Assembly (NCBI GenBank): GCA_045593265.1
Contig: JAZNWH010000126.1
Coordinates: forward strand, 1-13,457
Source of the DNA: RGIG8497 sp045593265
Lineage (GTDB): Bacteria > Bacillota > Clostridia > RGIG6154
Direction of reading: 5' to 3'
DNA length: 13,457 nt
This document shows, one piece after another, positions 1 through 6,442 of this stretch. Made by a program: the position numbers and the translations under genes. Numbering within the stretch: position 1 is the first letter of the stretch; each line of letters begins with the position of its first letter. The notes beneath the pieces were generated by a model. It made no database searches and had not been told where the DNA came from. It worked only from the letters and a program-made list of their open reading frames with translations.

Positions 1-230
1 AAATAGCTGTTTTTCATCGTTGTCGGTCTTATAATACGAAAGTATTACTGCGACCTGTCGCCTTGAAAAATCAACAATTTTATCTTGCTTTAGGTTCGAA
101 GAATTTTCGGAACTGTGTTTTGGCGTTAATGTGAGGCAAAATCGCAGTAAATGCTGACGCATTTGCGAGTATTTTAACGATACAGTAGCGTAAAAACACG
201 TTCCCAAAACGGGTTCGGATATTAACGCAA
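1..230. repeat. Inverted-repeat-rich non-coding segment
   Basis: No credible coding frame is seen here. The longest open plus-strand stretch, about 3-133, has no usable start codon. Several complementary segments are visible. TAATAC 32-37 pairs with GTATTA 42-47 around a GAAA loop. GTTCGAA 94-100 pairs with TTCGGAAC 106-113 with one bulged G. AAATGC 149-154 pairs with GCATTT 159-164, flanked by TCGC 142-145 and GCGA 165-168. Long-range pairs are TTACTGCGA 45-53 with TCGCAGTAA 142-150, GCGTTAAT 123-130 with ATTAACGC 221-228, and GTTTTGG 117-123 with CCAAAAC 204-210. Some of these exclude each other, so one single fold is not implied. The density suggests a dispersed repeat element or a structured RNA. 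Strand and exact ends are unknown, and the segment may start left of the window. Confidence 0.35.
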
Positions 231-259
231 CTGCTTAAACAGGAGAATTAAACATATAA

Positions 260-287
260 ACAGCCCCGCTGTGGGGAGAAAGGCTGT
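260..287 (+). promoter_or_regulatory. Hairpin in the pyrH leader
   Basis: ACAGCC 260-265 is complementary to GGCTGT 282-287. An alternative inner stem pairs CCCC 264-267 with GGGG 273-276. The hairpin ends 9 bases before the pyrH start codon and contains the only purine-rich candidates for its ribosome binding site (GGGGAGAAAGG, 273-283), at a long spacing of 13 bases or more. A good AGGAG at 241-245 has no start codon within reach. The arrangement could modulate pyrH translation, but this is inference from the sequence alone. Confidence 0.3.
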
Positions 288-296
288 GTAATTACA

Positions 297-1013
297 ATGG
301 ATAAACCAAAGTACAAAAGAGTAATACTCAAAATCAGCGGTGAAGCACTTGCAGGCGAACAGAAGTTTGGTCTCAATCAGCCAACTATTGATGGTATCTG
401 CGACGTTGTTAAAGAATGTTGTGATATGGGTGCAGAAATCGGAATTGTTGTAGGTGGAGGTAATTTTTGGCGAGGCAGAAGCGGAAAGGATATGGACAGA
501 ACAAGAGCTGATCATATGGGAATGCTTGCAACAACTATCAATGCATTGGCTATTGCTGATTCTCTTGAAGCAAAGGGTGTTCCCACAAGAGTACAGACAG
601 GTATTGAAATGCGTCAGATTGCAGAACCTTATATAAGAGGTAAAGCAGTAAGACATCTTGAAAAAGGCAGAGTAGTGGTATTTGCCTGTGGTTCAGGTAA
701 CCCATTCTTCTCAACTGATACGGCAGCAGCTTTAAGAGCAGCTGAAATTGGTGCAGATATAATCCTTCTTGCTAAAAATGTAGATGCAGTTTATGACAGC
801 GACCCCAATATAAATCCTGATGCTGTTAAGTATGATAATCTTGATTATATCAGCATTTTAAACAGCAGACTTGGTGTTATGGATTCAACAGCAACATCCC
901 TTTGTATGGATAATGATATTCCTATTTTGGTATTTGGAATTAATGAGCCTTCAAATGTTATAAAAGCGATTAAAGGTGAAAAAATCGGTACAATGGTAAA
1001 GTCAGACAAATAA
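297..1013 (+). CDS. pyrH: UMP kinase
   Basis: This cytoplasmic enzyme phosphorylates UMP to UDP with ATP in pyrimidine nucleotide synthesis. The bacterial form belongs to the amino-acid kinase fold, is hexameric and is usually regulated by GTP and UTP. The 238 residues match the family length. Visible motifs are KISGEAL (12-18) near the N-terminus, the glycine-rich GGGNFWRG (53-60), the UMP-site RADHMGMLAT (70-79), GSGNPFFSTDTAAALRAAE (132-150) and KNVDAVYDSDP (160-170). The ATG is the only reasonable start: an in-frame stop lies at 249-251 and no other ATG or GTG intervenes. The ribosome binding site is weak or distant (AAAGG, 279-283). It is the first gene of the operon here. In most Firmicutes rpsB and tsf precede it, but neither lies in the 296 bases upstream. 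The frr start codon follows 18 bases after the stop. Confidence 0.97.
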   Translation: MDKPKYKRVILKISGEALAGEQKFGLNQPTIDGICDVVKECCDMGAEIGIVVGGGNFWRGRSGKDMDRTRADHMGMLATTINALAIADSLEAKGVPTRVQTGIEMRQIAEPYIRGKAVRHLEKGRVVVFACGSGNPFFSTDTAAALRAAEIGADIILLAKNVDAVYDSDPNINPDAVKYDNLDYISILNSRLGVMDSTATSLCMDNDIPILVFGINEPSNVIKAIKGEKIGTMVKSDK

Positions 1014-1031
1014 AAGAAAAGAGGTAAAATA

Positions 1032-1586
1032 ATGAAAAGAGATTACAGTGCAGTAACAACAAAAATGGATAAAACAATAAGTGTTTTAACATCAAACCTT
1101 GCTACAATCAGAGCAGGAAGAGCTAACCCTGCAGTTCTTGATAAAATTACAGTAGATTATTATGGTGTTGCAACACCTATTCAGCAGGTAGGTAATATTT
1201 CTGTACCTGAAGCAAGAACAATTATTATTCAGCCTTGGGATGCAACAATTCTTGGTGATATTGAAAAGGCTATCAATACTTCCGATTTAGGTATTAATCC
1301 TGCAAACGACGGTAAAGTAATAAGACTTAATTTCCCACCGCTTACTGAAGAAAGAAGAAAAGAGATTGTAAAACAGGTTCATAAAGAAGGTGAAGAATCA
1401 AAGGTTGCAATCCGTGCTATAAGACGTGATGCTTTAGAAAGCTATAAAAAGCAGCAGAAAGCTTCAGAAATAACAGAAGATGACCTTAAGGATATCGAAA
1501 AGGATATTCAGGATCTGACAGATAAGAACATCAAAAATATTGATGAAATTATAAAGAAAAAGGAAGCTGAAATTCTTGAAGTTTGA
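1032..1586 (+). CDS. frr: Ribosome recycling factor
   Basis: Together with EF-G, this factor splits the post-termination ribosome so that subunits can be reused. The 184 residues equal the usual family length of about 185. Typical segments are visible: IRAGRANP near residues 27-34, a central beta-rich domain with PIQQVGNISVPEART, the PPLTEERRKEIVK segment near 101-113, and IRAIRRDALE in the long C-terminal helix. The charged helical tail is also normal. The start is supported by GAGGT at 1021-1025, seven bases upstream of the ATG. The gene lies 18 bases after pyrH. Its last 11 bases overlap the proposed uppS start, which suggests translational coupling. Nothing is unusual in the protein. Confidence 0.97.
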   Translation: MKRDYSAVTTKMDKTISVLTSNLATIRAGRANPAVLDKITVDYYGVATPIQQVGNISVPEARTIIIQPWDATILGDIEKAINTSDLGINPANDGKVIRLNFPPLTEERRKEIVKQVHKEGEESKVAIRAIRRDALESYKKQQKASEITEDDLKDIEKDIQDLTDKNIKNIDEIIKKKEAEILEV

Positions 1587-2295
1587 TATTGATATGCAAA
1601 ATGTTCCTCTCCATGTGGGTATAATAATGGATGGTAACGGAAGATATGCTACAGCTAAAGGATTATCTCGTTCCGAGGGGCATAAAGCAGGTGCCGAAAC
1701 CTTAAGACAAATAGCTCTTGATGCAGCTGATATAGGAATAAAATATCTTACAGTTTATGCATTTTCAACCGAAAACTGGAAACGTCCTAAAGATGAAGTT
1801 GCAGGCATAATGAAGCTTTTGTATAAATATCTTAAGGATTGGGATAAATACATAGGAAACCGTCATGTGCGTGTTAAAGTTATAGGAGATACATCGGATT
1901 TTGACCCTACATTGAGAGCTATGATTTCTGTTGTTGAAAACAGCACCAAAAAAGAAACAGAGCTTACTTTAAACATAGCACTTGGATATGGTGGCAGAAA
2001 TGAAATTGTAACGGCTGCGAAAACCATGGCAGAGGATTACAAAAAAGGGAAAATAAGTCTTGATGATATAGACGAAAATGCTTTTTCCCAATATCTTTAT
2101 ACATCTGATATGCCTGATCCTGATTTAATTATCAGACCGGGCGGTGAGGTGAGAATAAGCAATTTTCTGGTGTGGCAGAGTGCTTATTCGGAATTTTATT
2201 TTACAGATACTCTATGGCCTGATTTTACTAAAGAAAATCTTCTCGAGGCTGTTATGTATTATCAGTCAAAGCACAGACGCTTTGGTGGATTATAA
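1576..2295 (+). CDS. uppS: Undecaprenyl diphosphate synthase (cis-prenyltransferase)
   Basis: The enzyme condenses farnesyl diphosphate with isopentenyl diphosphates to make C55 undecaprenyl diphosphate, the lipid carrier for peptidoglycan and other wall polymers. Family signatures are present: MDGNGR (18-23) with the catalytic Asp19, TVYAFSTENWKRP (59-71), and RPGGEVRISNFLVWQSAYSE (187-206) followed by FTDTLWPDF. A Thr is more usual at the second position of RPGGE, but Pro also occurs in the family. The start is uncertain. TTG at 1576 has AAGGAAG (1560-1565) ten bases upstream and gives 239 residues. ATG at 1594 would give 233 residues but has only a weak upstream purine stretch. The TTG start, overlapping the end of frr, is preferred. 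UppS consumes isoprenoids made from the MEP pathway enzymes encoded downstream. Confidence 0.95.
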   Translation: MKFDIDMQNVPLHVGIIMDGNGRYATAKGLSRSEGHKAGAETLRQIALDAADIGIKYLTVYAFSTENWKRPKDEVAGIMKLLYKYLKDWDKYIGNRHVRVKVIGDTSDFDPTLRAMISVVENSTKKETELTLNIALGYGGRNEIVTAAKTMAEDYKKGKISLDDIDENAFSQYLYTSDMPDPDLIIRPGGEVRISNFLVWQSAYSEFYFTDTLWPDFTKENLLEAVMYYQSKHRRFGGL

Positions 2296-2303
2296 TTGTT
2301 ACG

Positions 2304-2331
2304 CTGCGCCTTATCATTTGATAAGGCGTAG
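2304..2331 (+). other. Perfect hairpin between uppS and cdsA
   Basis: CGCCTTATCA (2307-2316) is an exact inverted copy of TGATAAGGCG (2319-2328), separated by only TT. The stem extends to about 13 pairs through 2304 and 2331 with one G-T wobble. No T-run follows, so it is not an intrinsic terminator. It fills almost the whole 41-base gap between the uppS stop and the cdsA region and ends 7 bases before the cdsA ribosome binding site. It could be an RNA-processing or mRNA-stabilising stem, a partial attenuator of cdsA translation, or a small mobile palindromic repeat. Confidence 0.6.
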
Positions 2332-2348
2332 ATACTATGGAGGAAACT

Positions 2349-3152
2349 ATGAAACAGAGAATTATAACCGGGCTTATAGGAATAGTTGCTTTAATTGTGG
2401 TGTTATTACTTGGTGATATTGCAATATCTGTTGCTGCTTTTGCAGTTATTTTGGTTGCAATGTACGAACTTATGAGTTCTGTTGGTATTAAGAATGAAAA
2501 ACCATTGTTTGTTATAAATTTAATTTTCACAACACTAATTTATGTTGTTATGCTTTATAATCCACAGTATACTTATGTAACCTTGTATTTGTATATTGTA
2601 TCTCTTCTTTCAACGATGGTTTTCACTAATGGTAAAACTAAATTTACCAATGTTGCAATGTCCTTTGTAACTTTGGGATATGTTTTGTTTATGCTTATTC
2701 ATATACCACTGATTGCAAAACTCAGATTTGGAATTTTTTATGTAATTTTAATTCTTCTTGGTGCTATTGCAACCGATACCTTTGCTTATTTCACAGGTGT
2801 AACAATAGGTAAACATAAGCTTTGTCCGTTAATGAGTCCTAAAAAGACTATTGAAGGTGCAATAGGCGGTGTTATCGGTACAGTTGTTGTATTTTTTGTC
2901 TATTCGCTTATATTAAATAAATTTGCAGGAATAAATGTAAATTATCTGTTGATGATAGTTCTTGCAGTATTATGTGCTATAGTTTCAGAAACAGGAGATT
3001 TGTTAGCATCTGTTATAAAAAGGCAGTTTGGGATAAAGGATTTTGGTAATATTTTGCCGGGACATGGTGGAATAATGGACAGAGTTGACAGTATAAGTGT
3101 TGTTTCACCTCTTGTTTTCTATTTTGTTACAACATTTACAGTATTATTTTAG
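2349..3152 (+). CDS. cdsA: Phosphatidate cytidylyltransferase (CDP-diglyceride synthase)
   Basis: This membrane enzyme converts phosphatidic acid and CTP to CDP-diacylglycerol, the precursor of the anionic phospholipids. The protein has 267 residues, close to the family norm, and is very hydrophobic with about seven or eight predicted membrane segments. The diagnostic CdsA signature is complete at 221-247: it begins SVIKRQFGIKDFG and ends with LPGHGGIMDRVD, containing the conserved KD and the HGG-x-DR-x-D metal and substrate residues. An in-frame ATG exists at 2337, but it has no ribosome binding site and overlaps GGAGG (2339-2343), which sits five bases before the ATG at 2349. The shorter start also gives MKQRIITGL, the usual CdsA beginning. 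The stop codon overlaps the ribosome binding site of dxr. Confidence 0.95.
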   Translation: MKQRIITGLIGIVALIVVLLLGDIAISVAAFAVILVAMYELMSSVGIKNEKPLFVINLIFTTLIYVVMLYNPQYTYVTLYLYIVSLLSTMVFTNGKTKFTNVAMSFVTLGYVLFMLIHIPLIAKLRFGIFYVILILLGAIATDTFAYFTGVTIGKHKLCPLMSPKKTIEGAIGGVIGTVVVFFVYSLILNKFAGINVNYLLMIVLAVLCAIVSETGDLLASVIKRQFGIKDFGNILPGHGGIMDRVDSISVVSPLVFYFVTTFTVLF

Positions 3153-3161
3153 GAGCTACAA

Positions 3162-4316
3162 ATGAAAAATATAAGTATATTGGGTTCTACAGGTTCTATA
3201 GGAACACAAACACTTGATGTAGTAAGACGAAGTGATAATTTAAAAGTTATCGCTATTACAGGAAATAAAAATATCAAGCTTCTTGAGGAACAAATAAGAG
3301 AGTTTGCTCCGTTAAAAGCAGTGGTAGCAAATAAAGAACTTTATGGCGAGTTAAAAAATAAAGTAAGGGATACAAATACTCAAATTCTTTGTGGTGAGGA
3401 AGGATTAATTGAAGTCGCTTCAATGGAAAAAGCAAATTGCGTTGTTTCCTCTCTTGTAGGGATTTCGGGTCTCAGGCCTACTCTTGCTGCTGTTGAAAGT
3501 GGTAAAGACATAGCCCTGGCGAATAAAGAAACACTGGTAACAGCAGGTGAGTTCTTTATGAAAAAGGTAAAAGAAAACAATGTTAAGCTTTTACCTGTGG
3601 ATAGTGAACATAGTGCTATTTTTCAATGTTTAGAGGCACAAAATTCAGATAAATTTATAAAAAAGATACTTCTTACCTGTTCAGGTGGACCTTTCTTTAA
3701 TAAAACAAGGGAAGAACTTTCTGATATGACTGCAAAGGATGCATTGAAACATCCGAACTGGAGTATGGGAAACAAAATTACAATAGACAGTTCAACACTT
3801 ATGAATAAAGGCTTTGAAGTAATAGAAGCAAAGTGGCTTTTTGGAGTTGATGTTGATAACATTGAGGTTATAGTCCATCGTCAGAGTATTATCCATTCAA
3901 TGGTTCATTTCTCTGATAATTCGGTTATAGCACAGTTAGGACTTCCTGATATGAGAGTTCCGATAAGCTATGCACTTAATTATCCTTATCGCGAAAGGGT
4001 TGAAGAAAGTGGAATTAATTTCTTTGATTGTTCTCCGCTTACCTTTGAAAAGCCTGATGAAGAAACCTTTAAGTGTCTTAAGCTTGCTAAAGAAGCAATA
4101 ATAACAGGTGGAACAATGCCTGCTTTTTTAAATGGTGCAAATGAAGTTGTTGTAGAGCAGTTTTTAAAAGGAAATATCAAGTTTAATGATATCGGAGATT
4201 TAATTGAAACAGCCATGAATACTTACAAGCCTGTTTTCAATTATAATCTCGACGATATAATAAATGCTGACCATATAGCAAGAAATTCAGTATATTCATT
4301 AATTGGAGGCTGTTAA
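3162..4316 (+). CDS. dxr: 1-deoxy-D-xylulose-5-phosphate reductoisomerase
   Basis: Dxr carries out the first committed step of the MEP pathway, converting DXP to 2-C-methyl-D-erythritol 4-phosphate with NADPH and a divalent metal. It is the target of fosmidomycin. The protein has 384 residues, the normal length. The N-terminal NADPH-binding loop is GSTGSIG (8-14). ANKETLV lies at 120-126. Metal ligands fit Asp147 and Glu149 in PVDSEH and Glu219 in NKGFEVIEA. The SGGPF loop is at 174-178, and the segment starting HPNWSMGNKITIDSS (197-211) is canonical. The ribosome binding site AGGAG (3151-3155) overlaps the cdsA stop. The final TAA shares its last A with the ATG of rseP, so the two genes are probably translationally coupled. 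Confidence 0.97.
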   Translation: MKNISILGSTGSIGTQTLDVVRRSDNLKVIAITGNKNIKLLEEQIREFAPLKAVVANKELYGELKNKVRDTNTQILCGEEGLIEVASMEKANCVVSSLVGISGLRPTLAAVESGKDIALANKETLVTAGEFFMKKVKENNVKLLPVDSEHSAIFQCLEAQNSDKFIKKILLTCSGGPFFNKTREELSDMTAKDALKHPNWSMGNKITIDSSTLMNKGFEVIEAKWLFGVDVDNIEVIVHRQSIIHSMVHFSDNSVIAQLGLPDMRVPISYALNYPYRERVEESGINFFDCSPLTFEKPDEETFKCLKLAKEAIITGGTMPAFLNGANEVVVEQFLKGNIKFNDIGDLIETAMNTYKPVFNYNLDDIINADHIARNSVYSLIGGC

Positions 4317-5332
4317 TGCTTACATTAATTTTCTCAGTTTTAATATTCGGTTTGCTTATAGGCGTTCATGAGGCAGGTCATTTGATTGCAGCTAAAAAAT
4401 GTGGTGTTCTTGTTCATGAATTTTCCATAGGAATGGGACCTAAGCTTTTTTCTTTTACTAAAGGGGAAACTTTATATTCTTTAAGATTGATACCTATAGG
4501 TGGATTTTGTAATATGGAGGGCGAAGATGGTGAATCTGATTCAGAAAAGGCATTTTGCAACAAGCACCCTCTTAAAAAGATTATAATACTTGTGTCAGGA
4601 GCTTTTATGAATGTCCTTTTAGGATTTTTGTGCTTGTGCATAATGTTTTCCTTTTTGAATACATTACCCACAACTGTGGTAGATTCAGTTTCGGAGAATG
4701 CACCTGCATACACGCAGGGGCTTGCAAAAGGAGACAGAATTTTAAAGGTCAATGGGAAAAGGATATTTGTAAAAACCGATATTGATACACAAATGTATTT
4801 TTCTGACAATAAAGATGTAACTCTTACTGTACAAAGAGGAGAGAAAATTAAAGAGCTTACTGTTTCACCATATATGGAAGAAGGAAGAAATTTAATTGGT
4901 ATTACTCTTAAACAAGAAGAGAACACATTTTTAAATTTACTGGCATTCTCATTTAAGTATACGATTTCTATATGCAGTTCAGTTCTTATGACATTAGGAA
5001 TGCTTATAAAGGGGACTATATCCTTCAATGAAACTTCAGGTCCTGTAGGGATAGTTACGGTTATCGGTCAGGCTGCATCAGGAATTGTGAATAAAGATAT
5101 GATTTTTAATTTGCTTAATATTACAGCACTTATTACAATAAATCTTGGTATGTTTAATCTTATTCCTTTACCGGCCCTTGATGGTGGTCGAGTAGTTTTT
5201 GCTTTAATTGAGCTTTTTACAAGGAAAAAAGTTTCTGCAAAAATAGAAGGCTATGTTCACGGAATAGGAATGGTGGCTTTACTCGTACTGATGGTGTTTG
5301 TAACGTATAATGACGTTTTAAGATTGTTCTGA
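4316..5332 (+). CDS. rseP: Site-2 intramembrane metalloprotease (RseP/RasP family)
   Basis: Members of this family cut membrane proteins inside the bilayer, such as anti-sigma factors and remnant signal peptides. The substrate here is unknown. The 338-residue protein starts with a hydrophobic segment carrying the zinc-binding HEAGH (18-22). GPKLFSFTKGET and PIGGFCNMEGE follow, as in this family. A second membrane segment near 95-115 leads into a single extracytoplasmic PDZ domain (about 120-190, with APAYTQGLAKGDRILKVNG). Later come the third zinc-ligand motif, NLIPLPALDGGR near 280-291, and a C-terminal membrane helix. One PDZ domain is usual for Gram-positive forms. GGAGG (4305-4309) inside the end of dxr supports the start. 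Position between dxr and ispG is conserved in Clostridia. Confidence 0.95.
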   Translation: MLTLIFSVLIFGLLIGVHEAGHLIAAKKCGVLVHEFSIGMGPKLFSFTKGETLYSLRLIPIGGFCNMEGEDGESDSEKAFCNKHPLKKIIILVSGAFMNVLLGFLCLCIMFSFLNTLPTTVVDSVSENAPAYTQGLAKGDRILKVNGKRIFVKTDIDTQMYFSDNKDVTLTVQRGEKIKELTVSPYMEEGRNLIGITLKQEENTFLNLLAFSFKYTISICSSVLMTLGMLIKGTISFNETSGPVGIVTVIGQAASGIVNKDMIFNLLNITALITINLGMFNLIPLPALDGGRVVFALIELFTRKKVSAKIEGYVHGIGMVALLVLMVFVTYNDVLRLF

Positions 5333-5346
5333 TATTGGAGATAATT

Positions 5347-6384
5347 ATGAAAAAAGAAGTTAGAATAGGTAGTAAAGTTATAGGCGGAACAAATCGTGTT
5401 GCAATACAGTCTATGACTAATACAAAAACTGATGATGTTGAAGCTACAGTTAATCAAATTAAAGAATTACAGGATGCAGGATGTGAAATTGTAAGAGTAA
5501 CAGTTCCTGATGTGGAAACTGCAAAAATAATTGATAAAATCAAAGAAAAGATTTCTATTCCTCTTGTTGCAGATATTCATTTTGATTATAAAGCAGCTCT
5601 TGAATGTATTGAGCGAGGAATTGATAAAGTTAGAATTAATCCCGGTAACATAGGCGATGCTGACAGGGTAAAAGCAGTTGCTTTAGCTGCAAAGTCAAAA
5701 AATATACCTATAAGAATTGGTGTTAATGGTGGCTCTCTGGATAAAAAGCTTATTTCAAAATATGGGTATGCAAGTGCTGAAGCTATGGTTGAAAGTGCAT
5801 TACAGGAAACATCACTTCTTGAAAGATATGATTTTGATAATATTGTGCTTTCACTGAAAGCTTCTGATGTTAAAAGAACTGTGCAGGCATACCGTCTTAT
5901 AAATGAAAAGTGCAATTACCCTCTTCATATAGGAGTAACAGAAGCAGGGAGTGAGTACTCAGGACTTGTTAAGTCTTCTATAGGTATTGGAAGCTTGCTT
6001 CTTGATGGAATAGGAGATACCATAAGAGTTTCTCTTACTGCTGACCCTGTAAAAGAAATTTATGCAGCACAGGAAATATTAAAATCATGTTCACTTATAG
6101 ATTCAGGTGTAAGTATAGTATCCTGTCCTACCTGTGGACGTTGTAACTATAATTTAATTCCCATAGTAAACGAACTTGAAAAAAGAGTACGCAGCATACA
6201 AAAAAATGTAAAGGTTGCAGTTATGGGATGTGTTGTGAATGGGCCCGGAGAAGCTAAAGATGCTGATATGGGCGTAGCAGGCGGTAAAAATGAATGTATC
6301 TTTTTTAAAAAAGGAGTTCTTGAAAGAAAGATACCTTTTGAAAAAGTTGTAGATGAATTGATTGAAGAAATTAACAATTTTTAA
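5347..6384 (+). CDS. ispG: (E)-4-hydroxy-3-methylbut-2-enyl-diphosphate synthase
   Basis: IspG (GcpE) is an iron-sulfur enzyme that reduces and opens the ring of MEcPP to HMBPP, the penultimate MEP-pathway step. The 345-residue protein has the bacterial two-domain form: an N-terminal TIM barrel (QSMTNTKT, VADIHFDY, RINPGNIG) and a C-terminal cluster domain. The [4Fe-4S] ligands are visible as Cys260 and Cys263 in SCPTCGR, Cys295 in VMGCVVNGPGEA and Glu302. Reading from an upstream TTG at 5335 is possible, but that codon overlaps the ribosome binding site TGGAG (5336-5340), six bases before the ATG at 5347, so the ATG is chosen. It follows rseP by 14 bases and shares a pathway with dxr. Confidence 0.96.
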   Translation: MKKEVRIGSKVIGGTNRVAIQSMTNTKTDDVEATVNQIKELQDAGCEIVRVTVPDVETAKIIDKIKEKISIPLVADIHFDYKAALECIERGIDKVRINPGNIGDADRVKAVALAAKSKNIPIRIGVNGGSLDKKLISKYGYASAEAMVESALQETSLLERYDFDNIVLSLKASDVKRTVQAYRLINEKCNYPLHIGVTEAGSEYSGLVKSSIGIGSLLLDGIGDTIRVSLTADPVKEIYAAQEILKSCSLIDSGVSIVSCPTCGRCNYNLIPIVNELEKRVRSIQKNVKVAVMGCVVNGPGEAKDADMGVAGGKNECIFFKKGVLERKIPFEKVVDELIEEINNF

Positions 6385-6442
6385 TGTCCTATATTACGGA
6401 CACACAGAATGATAATATATATATAAAGAAAAGGAGGTAACA

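Noticed and set aside
3..133. Open plus-strand frame at the left edge, possibly the end of an upstream gene
   Set aside because: The translation shows no recognisable motif, and the DNA is dominated by inverted repeats. It is more likely non-coding.
222..656. Minus-strand open frame of 144 codons across the start of pyrH
   Set aside because: It is antisense to a clear pyrH gene, is cysteine- and phenylalanine-rich with no recognisable domain, and has no sensible context.
2337..2348. Upstream ATG as the cdsA start
   Set aside because: It has no ribosome binding site and overlaps the GGAGG that serves the ATG at 2349.
4414..5028. Minus-strand open frame of 204 codons opposite rseP
   Set aside because: The plus strand encodes a complete RseP with all motifs. 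The opposite frame shows no family features.
6385..6402. TGTCC/GGACA hairpin after ispG as a terminator
   Set aside because: The stem is only 5 bp with an 8-base loop and no T-run follows. polC is probably still reached by read-through, although a weak extra promoter in the A/T-rich gap cannot be excluded.
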